A stretch of 14,040 nucleotides of DNA from Betaproteobacteria bacterium (GCA_025355395.1 JANXZT010000084.1:1-14040), one strand, 5' to 3'. Positions 1 through 8,428 are shown, counted from the stretch's first letter. Notes: a model not told the origin generated them from the letters alone. Numbers and translations: made by a program.

Positions 1-2658
1 GATGTCGGTCGCAAGTGCGCGCGGGTCGCCGAGGACGAGCTCGCGCATCGCACCCTCGAGCATGGCGATCACCGCCTCGGCCACGTCTTCCTGAACACAC
101 AGCACCCGCAGCGCCGAGCAGCGCTGACCGGCACTGTCGAAGGCCGATTGCAGGACGTCGCCAATCACCTGTTCGATCAGTGCGGAGCTGTCGACAATCA
201 TCGCGTTCTGCCCGCCGGTTTCCGCGATCAGCACCGGGTCGTCGTCGCGCCTCGCAAGTTGCCGATTGATCGTGCGCGCCACCGCGATCGATCCGGTGAA
301 CATGACACCGGCGATGCGTAAGTCCGCGACCAGCGCCGCCCCGACGATCTCACCGCGACCGGTAAGAAGCTGGAGCGCGGCGGGGACCACACCCGCCCGA
401 TGGATAAGCGCCACCGCAAGCGACGCCACCAGCGGTGTTTGTTCGGCAGGTTTCGCCAGGACCGGATTGCCGGCCGCCAGCGCCGCCGCGATCTGGCCGA
501 CAAAAATAGAAAGGGGGAAATTCCACGGGGAGATGCAAACCATCGGCCCGCGCGCCGAAGCCTCGCTGCCAATCAACTCGACCCGCGCCTGCATTGCGTA
601 ATAGCGGCAGAAATCGACGGCTTCGCGAATCTCGCCGACCGCATTAGGCACGGTACGTCCCGCTTCACGCACCAGCAGCGCCATCAATTGCGCACGCTCG
701 GCTTCCAATAGATCGGCCGCCCGCTCGAGACATCGAGCGCGTTCCTCGACCGGGGTCCTGCTCCACGCGATGCCGCGATCGCCGGCCAGGCTCACCGCGC
801 GCTCGATGTCATCGATCGTCGCCTCGGCCACCGCCCCCACCACGTCGGCCCGATCCGCGGGATTGCGCACTTCGCTCCACTCCCTGCTGCCGATCGCGCG
901 TTGATCACTCGAGCGCCGAGTCGCCGCGTGGGCATCGGCGAGCACTGGCGTCGCTTCGATGTACGGCCGGGTCGCAGCCAACGCGCGCCCGAGTTCATCG
1001 AGCACGCGGTCATCCGCGCAATCGAGACCCTCCGAATTGCGGCGATGTCCGAGCATTTGCGAGGGCAGCGGTATGCGCGGATGCGGCGCGCCGCCGGTCC
1101 GCCGTACCTGCGCCACCGGATCTTCGACCAGCGCTTCGATCGGGACATGCGGATCGACGATGCGATTGACAAACGATGTGTTGGCTCCATTTTCGAGCAG
1201 CCGGCGCACCAGATAGGCGAGCAGCGTCTGGTGCGACCCCACGGGTGCGTAAATGCGGCAGCGCCGATCGAGGCGCGCGGGTCCGACGACTTGATCGTAG
1301 ATGCTTTCGCCCATGCCGTGCAGGCACTGGAACTCGTATTCCGCATCGAAAGCCAGGGTGTGCACCGCTGCGATCGTGAAGGCGTTATGCGTTGCAAACT
1401 GCGGATAAATCGCATCTGGCGCTGCGAGCATCGCGCGTGCGCAAGCGAGATACGAAACATCGGTATGCGACTTGCGCGTAAATACCGGATAGCCGGGCAT
1501 GCCGTCGACCTGCGCCCGCTTGATCTCCGTATCCCAATACGCTCCCTTTACCAGGCGCAGATTGATGCGCACGTGCTGCCGGCGCGCGAGCTCCACAATC
1601 CAGTCGATCGCCGGTCGGGCGCGCTTCTGGTAGGCCTGCACCACGAAACCCAGACCCTGCCAGGAGCGCAGCACCGGGTCGCGCGCGAGGTGCGCCAGCA
1701 CGTCGAGCGACAACTCGAGCCGGTCGGCCTCCTCGGCGTCGATGTTGAGGCCGATGTCGTAATGCTGCGCGAGCCGTGCCAGCATCAGCACCCGCGGCAT
1801 CAACTCGTGACGCACGCGTTGGCGCTGGCTGCGGACGAAACGCGGATGCAACGCCGAAAGCTTGACCGAAATGCCGGGACCGCCGTGCACGCCGCGCCCG
1901 GAGCTCGCCCGCCCGATGGCGTGCACCGCGGCTTCGTAGGCGCCCAGGTAGCGTTGCGCATCCTGCGCGGTCACCGCACCTTCGCCCAGCATGTCATAGG
2001 AAAATGTATAACCGCGGGCTTCACGCTCGCGGGCATTGGCAAGCGCCTCCTCGATGGTGCGTCCGGTCACGAATTGCCGCCCCAGGAGGCGCATCGCGAG
2101 ATCCACCCCGCGCCGGATCATCGGCTCCCCGCCTTTGCGCAGCAGCGAGGTGAGCGCCTGCTCGAGCCGATTCTCGCTATGCGAATCCATGAGCCGCCCG
2201 GTAACCAGGAGACCCCAGGACGCGGCGTTGACAAAGAGCGATGGCGACGCGCCGACATGCGAGCGCCACTGGCCGCGTGCGAGCTTGTCGCGGATCAGCT
2301 GGTCGCGCGTGGCGTCATCGGGAATGCGCAGCAACGCTTCGGCCAGGCACATGAGCGCGATGCCCTCGTCGCTGTCGAGCGAGAATTCCACCATCAACGC
2401 ATCGACACCGCCAGCGCGCGCACGCTCGGAACGCACGGCTTGCGCGAGCCGCGTCGCGAGCGCCTGCGTCGTTGCAAGCTCGGTTGCCGTGAGTTGCGCC
2501 TCGCCCACCAGGGTGGCCACGGTGGCCTTCTCGTCGGCCCGATGAAGTCGCCCGATCGCCATGCGCGCGGGCGAGGCGTCGAGCGCATCGGCGTCGGCAT
2601 CGAGTCCGAGGTCGAAGCGGACAGCCGGTGCCTCGGGCGGGAGGGGGAGACTCGACAT
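1..2658 (-). CDS. putA: Bifunctional proline dehydrogenase / P5C dehydrogenase PutA (C-terminus cut by window edge)
   Basis: Oxidises proline to glutamate in two steps: an FAD-dependent proline dehydrogenase (PRODH) and an NAD-dependent P5C (glutamate semialdehyde) dehydrogenase on one chain, normally associated with the inner membrane and feeding electrons to quinone. The frame is open from ATG at 2658 to base 1, giving 886 residues. The helical domain is marked by MVEFSLDSDEG (about 89-99). PRODH motifs are DAEEADRLELS (from 307), LVKGAYWDTEIKRAQ (about 369-383), YPQFATHNA, FQCLHGMGE (to about 451) and RIYAPVGSHQ (from 468). The aldehyde dehydrogenase part shows ISPWNFPLS (about 709), FTGS (787), the catalytic Glu in LIAETGG (Glu813) and the catalytic Cys in SAGQRCSALRV (Cys847). 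Compared with E. coli PutA the N-terminus is about 50 residues shorter, and no ribbon-helix-helix (RHH) DNA-binding domain is visible, so this form probably does not repress its own gene. The ribosome site before the ATG is weak. The remaining C-terminus lies outside the window. Confidence 0.95.
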   Translation of the reverse strand, partial: MSSLPLPPEAPAVRFDLGLDADADALDASPARMAIGRLHRADEKATVATLVGEAQLTATELATTQALATRLAQAVRSERARAGGVDALMVEFSLDSDEGIALMCLAEALLRIPDDATRDQLIRDKLARGQWRSHVGASPSLFVNAASWGLLVTGRLMDSHSENRLEQALTSLLRKGGEPMIRRGVDLAMRLLGRQFVTGRTIEEALANAREREARGYTFSYDMLGEGAVTAQDAQRYLGAYEAAVHAIGRASSGRGVHGGPGISVKLSALHPRFVRSQRQRVRHELMPRVLMLARLAQHYDIGLNIDAEEADRLELSLDVLAHLARDPVLRSWQGLGFVVQAYQKRARPAIDWIVELARRQHVRINLRLVKGAYWDTEIKRAQVDGMPGYPVFTRKSHTDVSYLACARAMLAAPDAIYPQFATHNAFTIAAVHTLAFDAEYEFQCLHGMGESIYDQVVGPARLDRRCRIYAPVGSHQTLLAYLVRRLLENGANTSFVNRIVDPHVPIEALVEDPVAQVRRTGGAPHPRIPLPSQMLGHRRNSEGLDCADDRVLDELGRALAATRPYIEATPVLADAHAATRRSSDQRAIGSREWSEVRNPADRADVVGAVAEATIDDIERAVSLAGDRGIAWSRTPVEERARCLERAADLLEAERAQLMALLVREAGRTVPNAVGEIREAVDFCRYYAMQARVELIGSEASARGPMVCISPWNFPLSIFVGQIAAALAAGNPVLAKPAEQTPLVASLAVALIHRAGVVPAALQLLTGRGEIVGAALVADLRIAGVMFTGSIAVARTINRQLARRDDDPVLIAETGGQNAMIVDSSALIEQVIGDVLQSAFDSAGQRCSALRVLCVQEDVAEAVIAMLEGAMRELVLGDPRALATDI

Positions 2659-2699
2659 GAGCCGGTTAGACAAAGGACTGCGGGTGAAGGCAGACGGGG

Positions 2700-2730
2700 A
2701 TTTTAACGTGCGGCGCCATTTGGTGGACAA
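2700..2730 (-). promoter_or_regulatory. Candidate putA promoter in the putA-fumC divergent gap
   Basis: Read on the minus strand, TTGTCC (2725-2730) could be a -35 box and TAAAAT (2700-2705, five of six to consensus) a -10 box. The 19-base spacer is long. It sits about 40 bases upstream of the putA start, in the 103-bp gap shared with fumC. No matching strong promoter for fumC was seen on the plus strand. This is a consensus match only. Confidence 0.25.
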
Positions 2731-2751
2731 TCGTGGTTGCCGTAACGTCTT

Positions 2752-2759
2752 GGGAGGTG
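2752..2759 (+). promoter_or_regulatory. Ribosome binding site that fixes the fumC start
   Basis: GGGAGGTG lies just before ATG 2762, with four bases between the GGAGG core and the start codon. It selects this ATG over in-frame upstream starts that would run into the putA promoter region. The protein also lines up with known class II fumarases from this start. Confidence 0.75.
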
Positions 2760-2761
2760 TC

Positions 2762-4177
2762 ATGCAGGATCTACGCTCCGCGCCGGCTGTGCGTATCGAA
2801 AAGGATGCGTTGGGAGAAGTGCCGGTACCCGCCGATCACCTGTGGGGCGCGCAAACACAGCGCTCGCTCATCAATTTCGCGATCGCGCTCGACCGCTTCC
2901 ACTGGGGGCGACCGGTCATTCGCGCCTTCGGCGTGGTCAAGCAGTGCGCCGCGGTTGCCAATGGCATGCTGGGAACGCTCGCGCCGGACAAGGTGGACCT
3001 CATCACCCGCGCCGCGCAGGAAGTAATCGATGGCAAGCTCGACCCGGAATTTCCACTGGGCGTTTTCCAGACCGGATCCGGCACGCAATCGAACATGAAT
3101 GCCAACGAGGTAATTGCCAACCGTGCGATCGCGCTCGCAGGCGGAAAGCTCGGCAGCAAATCGCCGGTGCATCCGAACGATGATGTCAACCGCAGCCAAT
3201 CCTCCAACGACGTATTCCCGGCCGTGATGCACGTCGCGACCATGGCCGAGCTCGACCATCGCCTGCTTCCGACCATTCAGGCATTGCGCGCAACGCTGCA
3301 CGAAAAAGAGAAAGCGTTTGCCGACGTAGTCATGATCGGACGCACCCATCTGCAGGATGCCACACCGCTCATGCTCGGGCAGGCGATCTCGGGATGGGTG
3401 GCCCAACTCGACGCTGCGTTGGCGACCCTGCGCGCGGTGCGCCCGGGTTTGAGCGAGCTGGCACTCGGCGGCACCGCGGTGGGTACCGGTCTGAACGCCG
3501 ACCCGCGTTTCGGTGACACCGTTGCGCGCGTCATTGCCGAGCACACCGGAACGCCGTTCACGAGTGCCGCCAACAAGTTTGCGGCACTCTCCGCCCACGA
3601 TGCGATGGTCAACGCCAGTGCGGCATTGCGCACGCTGGCCGGGGCACTGATGAAGATCGCCAACGACGTCAGATGGTATGCGAGCGGCCCGCGGGCGGGC
3701 ATCGGCGAGATCAGCGTTCCCGACAACGAGCCCGGCTCGTCGATCATGCCGGGCAAGATCAATCCGACACAATGCGAAGCGCTGACGATGATCGCGGTGC
3801 AGGTATTCGGCAATGACGCCGCCGTCGCATTTGCCGGATCGCAAGGCAATTTTCAGCTCAACGTATTCAAGCCGGTGATGCTGCACAACGTGCTCGAAAG
3901 CATTGCCATCCTCGCCGATGGCATCCATTCATTCGATGAGCGCTGCGCCCGGGGCATCGAACCCAACCGGGCGCGCATTCGTGCCCACCTCGAAGACTCG
4001 CTGATGCTGGTGACCGCCCTTAATCCCCACATTGGCTATGAGCGCGCGGCCGAGATCGCATTGGCGGCGCACCGCGGAGGCACCACGCTGCGCGAGGCCG
4101 CATTGAAGCTTGGGTATGTGAGCGGGGAGGACTTCGACCGGTGGGTACGACCCGAGACGATGGTGAAGCCGGGGTGA
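2762..4177 (+). CDS. fumC: Class II fumarate hydratase FumC
   Basis: Interconverts fumarate and L-malate in the TCA cycle. It is the oxygen-stable, iron-free, homotetrameric fumarase type. The product is 471 residues, the usual length. Visible family features are GEVPVPADHLWGAQTQRS (about 18-35), GVFQTGSGTQSNMNANEV (100-117), HPNDDVNRSQSSNDVFPAVM (137-156), GRTHLQDATPL with the active-site His near residue 196, and the lyase-family signature GSSIMPGKINP (325-335) in the loop carrying the catalytic Ser. QTGSGTQSNMN and HPNDDVN argue for fumarase rather than aspartase, argininosuccinate lyase or adenylosuccinate lyase. The start is set by a strong ribosome site. It diverges from putA and is followed after 85 bp by a transporter on the same strand, so the two may share a transcript. 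No defect was seen. Confidence 0.96.
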   Translation: MQDLRSAPAVRIEKDALGEVPVPADHLWGAQTQRSLINFAIALDRFHWGRPVIRAFGVVKQCAAVANGMLGTLAPDKVDLITRAAQEVIDGKLDPEFPLGVFQTGSGTQSNMNANEVIANRAIALAGGKLGSKSPVHPNDDVNRSQSSNDVFPAVMHVATMAELDHRLLPTIQALRATLHEKEKAFADVVMIGRTHLQDATPLMLGQAISGWVAQLDAALATLRAVRPGLSELALGGTAVGTGLNADPRFGDTVARVIAEHTGTPFTSAANKFAALSAHDAMVNASAALRTLAGALMKIANDVRWYASGPRAGIGEISVPDNEPGSSIMPGKINPTQCEALTMIAVQVFGNDAAVAFAGSQGNFQLNVFKPVMLHNVLESIAILADGIHSFDERCARGIEPNRARIRAHLEDSLMLVTALNPHIGYERAAEIALAAHRGGTTLREAALKLGYVSGEDFDRWVRPETMVKPG

Positions 4178-4199
4178 GCGTCGCTGCAGCTTGAAGCCC

Positions 4200-4223
4200 C
4201 TGCATCCGGTGAGGGGGATGCAG
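4200..4223 (+). terminator. Hairpin after fumC (weak terminator or attenuator candidate)
   Basis: CTGCATCC (4200-4207) and GGATGCAG (4216-4223) form a perfect 8-bp stem with an 8-base loop, beginning 22 bases after the fumC stop. No run of T follows, so it does not look like a strong intrinsic terminator. It might partly separate fumC from the transporter or stabilise the fumC message end. Confidence 0.35.
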
Positions 4224-4262
4224 CACGGCAGGTATGATCGTCGCTTTCGTCGCGGAGAAGAT

Positions 4263-5684
4263 ATGCGGATACGCTTGGCAGGTGCGGGGGCGGTGCTCGC
4301 TGGCTCGTCGTTCGCGCCGTCCGTGCTCGCCGCAGGCGATGCCGCGCTCGCCGAAGCGCGCTCCCTGGGACTCGTGTGGGGCATGCCCTTCGCGGGCATC
4401 CTGCTCTCGATCGCGCTCTACCCGCTCGTCGCACGGCACTTCTGGGAACGGCACTTCGGCAAGATCGCCACATTCTGGTCGCTCGTCTTTCTCGTGCCGT
4501 ACGCGATTACGTTCGGGCCCGGCCGCGCGCTCGACGTTACGCTGCACACGGCGCTCGGCGAGTATCTGCCCTTCATGATCCTGCTGCTGTCGCTTTTCGC
4601 GACCGCTGGCGGCATACTGATCGTCGGCAATCTGATCGGCACGCCGGCCACCAACACAGGACTTCTCGCGATCGGCAGCGTCAGCGCCAGCCTGCTGGGC
4701 ACGACCGGCGCCTCGATGGTGCTGATCAGGCCGATGATCCGCGCCAATGCCGATCGTCAGCACAACGCGCATGTGTTCATCTTCTTCATCTTCCTGGTAT
4801 CGAACATCGGGGGCGCGCTGACGCCGGTAGGGGACCCGCCACTTTTCCTTGGCTTCCTCAAGGGCATCGACTTCTTCTGGACGACGACTCGGATGCTCCT
4901 GCCGACCATGTTCTTGATGACGATCCTGCTCGCGACGTTCTACGTGCTCGACCGCTTCATGTGGAGCCGCGAGCCGGAGCCGCCGATGCGGAGTGCCGTT
5001 CCCCGACGTGTGCGGGTGGAAGGACTGCAGAACGTGGTTTATCTCGCCACCATCGTCGGCGCGGTGATCGGCAGCGGCCTGTGGCGCGACGGGCCCGTGT
5101 ACTCCATTCTGGGCGTGCCCGTAGCGCTCAACGGCCTCGCCCGGGACATCGCGCTGATCGTGATCACGTACGTGTCATGGAAGACGACACCCTCGCGCAT
5201 TCGAGTGGAGAATGCTTTTGCGTGGACGCCCATACAGGAAGTTGCCATCCTGTTCGCGGGGATCTTCATCACCATCATCCCGGTGCTCGCGATCCTCGGT
5301 GCTGGCCGCGAAGGCGCGCTTGCGCCGGTTCTGGCGCTGGTCTCCACGCCGGATCATAAGCCGGTGAACGCCGCTTACTTCTGGCTTGCCGGCGCACTGT
5401 CGAGCTTCCTCGACAACGCTCCCACGTACCTCGTGTTCTTCAATCTTGCGGGCGCGAACCCACAGGAGCTCATGGGACCACTCGCAGCGACACTGGTCGC
5501 CATCTCCGGAGGTGCCGTGTACATGGGCGCCAACACGTATATCGGCAACGCGCCCAACTTCATGGTGAAGGCGATTTGCGAGGAGCGCGGCATTCGCATG
5601 CCGAGCTTCTTCGGCTACATGGCGTGGTCAGGGTCGATCCTGCTACCGCTGTTCGCATTTCTGAGCTGGCTGTTTTTCCGGTGA
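4263..5684 (+). CDS. Sodium:proton antiporter / putative carboxylate permease of the NhaD-CitMHS ion transporter superfamily
   Basis: A polytopic inner-membrane protein of 473 residues. Proteins of this kind are annotated as sodium:proton antiporters or putative citrate transporters; the real substrate cannot be told from sequence. It starts with a signal-like segment (residues 1-24, ending SVLAAG), followed by about ten or more hydrophobic segments. Superfamily features include GNLIGTPATNTGL (about 122-134), TTGASMVLIRPMIRAN (147-162), SNIGGALTPVGDPPLFLG (180-197) and a matching second-half block with SSFLDNAPTYLVFFNLAG and YIGNAPNFMVKAICEERG near the C-terminus. The paired half-repeats with polar residues in broken helices (SNIGGALTPVGDPP, DNAPTYL) are typical of this fold. 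The start at 4263 has GGAGAAG at 4254-4260; an in-frame ATG further upstream lacks such a site and would disrupt the signal-like N-terminus. The position behind fumC hints at a dicarboxylate or ion-coupling role, which is inference. Confidence 0.85.
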   Translation: MRIRLAGAGAVLAGSSFAPSVLAAGDAALAEARSLGLVWGMPFAGILLSIALYPLVARHFWERHFGKIATFWSLVFLVPYAITFGPGRALDVTLHTALGEYLPFMILLLSLFATAGGILIVGNLIGTPATNTGLLAIGSVSASLLGTTGASMVLIRPMIRANADRQHNAHVFIFFIFLVSNIGGALTPVGDPPLFLGFLKGIDFFWTTTRMLLPTMFLMTILLATFYVLDRFMWSREPEPPMRSAVPRRVRVEGLQNVVYLATIVGAVIGSGLWRDGPVYSILGVPVALNGLARDIALIVITYVSWKTTPSRIRVENAFAWTPIQEVAILFAGIFITIIPVLAILGAGREGALAPVLALVSTPDHKPVNAAYFWLAGALSSFLDNAPTYLVFFNLAGANPQELMGPLAATLVAISGGAVYMGANTYIGNAPNFMVKAICEERGIRMPSFFGYMAWSGSILLPLFAFLSWLFFR

Positions 5685-5885
5685 GGGCCGCAATCGCCTG
5701 ACTTCCGACTTGATTCGCCGCTGTGGACTCAGGCTTCAGCCTCACTTACTGTTCCGGTATGCACCGGCCGCCGGTCCGCTTCGCGTAATGCTTGATCTGA
5801 CCAAGCTGAACGCCCAGCCACGCTCCACTACGCCCATGGTTCATGCGTCCTCCCATTCATTACACCGCCTCAACGCTGCCCCGCT

Positions 5886-6578
5886 TCAGTGCAGTCGCTG
5901 GCGCGATTTGCGGCCGGTATCCGACACCACGCCGCGTCGTGCGCCCTGCCCTTGCCCCGGCTTCGACGCACGGCGGTCCTGCCAGAACCGGTAAATCAGC
6001 ACGGCCGCCACCGGCAACTCGTCGATGAGGCTCTCTCTTTTTTCGTCGGTATCGACCCATTCCGTGAAGTCGTCGTCGCGGTCGCCGAACGCGAGGGCCT
6101 CGACCGGAAAGATCCAGTCGCGCGCATCGGTGGCGTCATACAGCGGCTCCCACTCGTCATCGCGCAACTTGACGCCCGCCATGTAGCCCTCGCACCAGGC
6201 GGTGCCCTCGGGCGGGGTGCGATCGGACTTGCGGGCGATCTCGTCGGGCACGTAGAGCAACGGCCGGAATCGCGTCGGAGACTCCGCCAAGGTGCGTTGA
6301 ATGCCGACCAGATGGCGCAGCACCAACGCCATGATCTTCTGTGCCTGGTCGCTTCCTGAAAATGCGGGGCTGGCGCTCTTGCCGCCTTCGCTCCAGACCT
6401 GTGGCAGCCATTCCGAGGGTTGCACCACGTCGGGCCCGGACACCATCGCCGTCAGAAAGCCGTCGAGCATTTCAAGGTCCATGCAATCCTGCGGCACGGA
6501 ATCCGAGGCAAGGAACGCCTCCAGTTCGTCGAGCTCGGCATCGGTGAGCGGTTCGTCGAGTGCGCGCGGTTCGGTCAT
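5886..6578 (-). CDS. UPF0149 / YecA-like family protein, without the SEC-C zinc motif
   Basis: A 230-residue soluble acidic protein of unknown function. UPF0149 features are PLTDAELDELEAFLAS near the N-terminus, CMDLEMLDGFLTAMVSGPD (32-50) followed by PSEWLPQVW, and WCEGYMAGV (128-136). Many YecA-type proteins end in a cysteine-rich SEC-C zinc-binding tail. Here the tail is instead basic and Gly/Gln/Arg-rich (from about 202) with no cysteines, so zinc binding through that motif is not expected. The gene lies 129 bp downstream of ctaA on the same strand and may be cotranscribed with it. It converges with the transporter gene across a 201-bp gap (5685-5885) in which no gene or clear terminator was seen. 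The ribosome site is weak. The family call is firm; the function is unknown. Confidence 0.85.
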   Translation of the reverse strand: MTEPRALDEPLTDAELDELEAFLASDSVPQDCMDLEMLDGFLTAMVSGPDVVQPSEWLPQVWSEGGKSASPAFSGSDQAQKIMALVLRHLVGIQRTLAESPTRFRPLLYVPDEIARKSDRTPPEGTAWCEGYMAGVKLRDDEWEPLYDATDARDWIFPVEALAFGDRDDDFTEWVDTDEKRESLIDELPVAAVLIYRFWQDRRASKPGQGQGARRGVVSDTGRKSRQRLH

Positions 6579-6707
6579 CTGATCTTTCGTGGGGGCTCAA
6601 AAACCACCCATGATCGCCCGCGGCGCCATTCTGCGCAACCGACGACGATGGCCGGCAGCCTTCACACCCCACGGGATCGGTATGACCGACACTCTCCCGC
6701 CTTCGAT

Positions 6708-7763
6708 TCAACGCACCGCGTGCGCGACGTTCAATGCTGCCGCGAACAACAAGACCGCACCTGCCTGGTGCGCGGCCGCAAGGTGCAGCGGCACCCCATT
6801 GACCAGCGTCGAAATGCCAAGAGCGATCTGCACCGCCAGCATGAACAGCAGCGCATGGCCACCCAGCCGGGCGCGCCGCGGCAGGCCAAGGGTGCCGCTC
6901 AACTTCCACCACAGCACCGGCGTGAGCAAGGCAAGCGCCCAAGCGAGCAGGCGATGATCGAATTGCACCGTCGCCATGTTCCAGAACGGATTTTTCCACC
7001 ACGGTTCGAGCATCAGGATTTCGGGCGGAACGAGATAACCGTTCATCAGCGGAAACGTGTTGTAGGCGAATCCCGCCCGGATTCCCGCCACGAAACCACC
7101 GGTCAGTGCCATTACAAAAACGAGCCCAGCAATGCCCAAGGCCCAACGGCGCACCGACGGCGGGACGTTCCGGACGGTGCGTTCGCCGAACCAGAGCGAA
7201 AGACCGACCCACATCGTCGCGGCGAAGATGATGAGCGCCAAACCCAGATGTGCGGTGAGCCGGAATTGCGACACGCGAGGGTCATCGACCAGGCCGCTTT
7301 TCACCATGTACCAGCCCATGGCGCCCTGCAGGCCGCCCAGGACGAAGATGGGGGCGAGTCGCGCCGGGTAGCCGGGAGGAATGCGCCCGCGCAGCACAAA
7401 CCACAATAGCGGCAGCAAAAACACGATACCGATCACTCGTCCGAGCAGGCGGTGGAAGTATTCCCACCAGAAAATGCCCTTGAATTCTTCGAGCGACATT
7501 CCCTTGGTGACCTGATCGTATTCGGGCGTGCGCTGATACTTGCTCAACGCTTCCTGCCACTGAGCCTCATCGAGAGGCGGCAGTGTTCCGACAATCGGTT
7601 GCCATTCGGTGATGGACAAGCCGGAATGCGTGAGGCGCGTGACGCCGCCCAGCACGATCATCGCGAACAACAGCGCGCAGCAGACGAAGAGCCACACGGC
7701 AACCTGCCGCACGTGGGAGGGGGGGGTTACAGCGGAACGGGAAAGCATCACTGCATCGTGCAT
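6708..7763 (-). CDS. ctaA: Heme A synthase, COX15/CtaA family
   Basis: Converts heme O to heme A by oxidising the C8 methyl group, in the inner membrane; heme A is the cofactor of aa3-type cytochrome c oxidase. The product is 351 residues with about eight membrane segments. The N-terminal signature GGVTRLTHSGLSITEW is at 39-54. Conserved histidines are His46 (LTHSG), His104 (EYFHRLLGR), His172 (LTAHLGL), His270 (FDHRLLAW) and His332 (AAAHQAG); the last four are the expected heme ligand pairs of the two halves. The loop cysteine pair found in many Bacillus-type CtaA proteins is absent, so this is the COX15-like class. The start is uncertain: ATG 7763 directly abuts GGGGG, leaving almost no spacer, and GTG 7751 or ATG 7748 are alternatives that do not affect the membrane core. 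It diverges from the PCuAC copper chaperone gene. Other oxidase assembly genes are not in the window. Confidence 0.93.
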   Translation of the reverse strand: MHDAVMLSRSAVTPPSHVRQVAVWLFVCCALLFAMIVLGGVTRLTHSGLSITEWQPIVGTLPPLDEAQWQEALSKYQRTPEYDQVTKGMSLEEFKGIFWWEYFHRLLGRVIGIVFLLPLLWFVLRGRIPPGYPARLAPIFVLGGLQGAMGWYMVKSGLVDDPRVSQFRLTAHLGLALIIFAATMWVGLSLWFGERTVRNVPPSVRRWALGIAGLVFVMALTGGFVAGIRAGFAYNTFPLMNGYLVPPEILMLEPWWKNPFWNMATVQFDHRLLAWALALLTPVLWWKLSGTLGLPRRARLGGHALLFMLAVQIALGISTLVNGVPLHLAAAHQAGAVLLFAAALNVAHAVR

Positions 7764-7942
7764 CCCCCTATCTTGCCATAGCGCACCAGGCCGCTTGGTA
7801 CATGGCCGAGGGGTGGAATACGAACCGCGGCGATCCGATGCGGGTGGGGCGTTGATTGGCGTCATGGCACGGGACGCGTTTGCGCCTCACGTAAAATGCG
7901 CGCATGCGAGCGACGCTCGATCCGCACTTTCGAAAGACCATC

Positions 7943-8428
7943 ATGACCTGTCGATTGCCGTCCGTCCTGCCGTTATTGCGTGCATTCTTGTTCCTGGGCG
8001 TCTTTGCCGCCGGCGGTGCCTCGGCACAGGTCACCGTTACCGACGCATGGATTCGCGGCACAGTGGCCGGTCAACAGGCGACCGGGGCGTTCATGACACT
8101 GACCGCCGCCGCGCCTACGGCACTCGTGCGCGTCGATACACCGGTCGCCAAAGTCGCCGAGGTGCACGCGATGGCCATGTCAGACGGCGTGATGAGGATG
8201 CGCGCGATGCCCAGGCTCCCATTGCAGCCCGGCAAGGCCGTCGACTTGAAGCCCGGCGGCTACCATGTGATGTTGATGGAGCTCGCCCGGCCGTTGCGTG
8301 ACGGCGAGACGGTGCCGTTGACGCTCGTCTTTGAGGACGCGTCAGGCAAGAAAAGCACGGTCAATGTGAAAGCGACGGTGAGGCCGCTCACTGCGGCGGT
8401 GGCCGGTCCATCGGTGCCCCCGCACTGA
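7943..8428 (+). CDS. Periplasmic PCuAC-family copper chaperone
   Basis: Binds Cu(I) in the periplasm and helps load copper into cytochrome c oxidase. The product is 161 residues, with a signal peptide at about 1-28 ending GGASA before QVTVTDAWIRGT. The family copper motif H-X10-M-X21-H-X-M is exact: His75, Met86, His108 and Met110. Extra methionines (77, 79, 84, 89, 112) surround it. PAPTALVRVD-like and KPGGYHVMLMEL stretches match the cupredoxin-like fold. I chose ATG 7943 because it begins the signal peptide directly; an upstream in-frame ATG at 7904 would add 13 polar residues. A TAAAAT box at 7892-7897 would place transcription near 7904, consistent with the later start, but no matching -35 box was found. 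The divergent neighbour is heme A synthase, which supports a role in oxidase maturation. Confidence 0.9.
   Translation: MTCRLPSVLPLLRAFLFLGVFAAGGASAQVTVTDAWIRGTVAGQQATGAFMTLTAAAPTALVRVDTPVAKVAEVHAMAMSDGVMRMRAMPRLPLQPGKAVDLKPGGYHVMLMELARPLRDGETVPLTLVFEDASGKKSTVNVKATVRPLTAAVAGPSVPPH

Noticed and set aside
901..2706. A 601-codon plus-strand open frame across putA
   Set aside because: It is antisense to putA in GC-rich DNA, where stop codons are rare. The minus-strand frame has every PutA motif, while this one is Arg/His-rich with no family likeness.
2771..3928. A 385-codon minus-strand open frame across fumC
   Set aside because: It is antisense to fumC, which carries the full fumarase signature set, and it has no ribosome site or recognisable domain.
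4183..4190. GCTGCAGC palindrome just after the fumC stop
   Set aside because: It is an 8-base self-complementary word that occurs often by chance at this GC content, and it has no partner structure.
5685..5885. Possible small gene or terminator in the convergent gap after the transporter gene
   Set aside because: The frames here have no ribosome site or family likeness. The only hairpin (AGGCT/AGCCT near 5731) is too short and lacks a T run.
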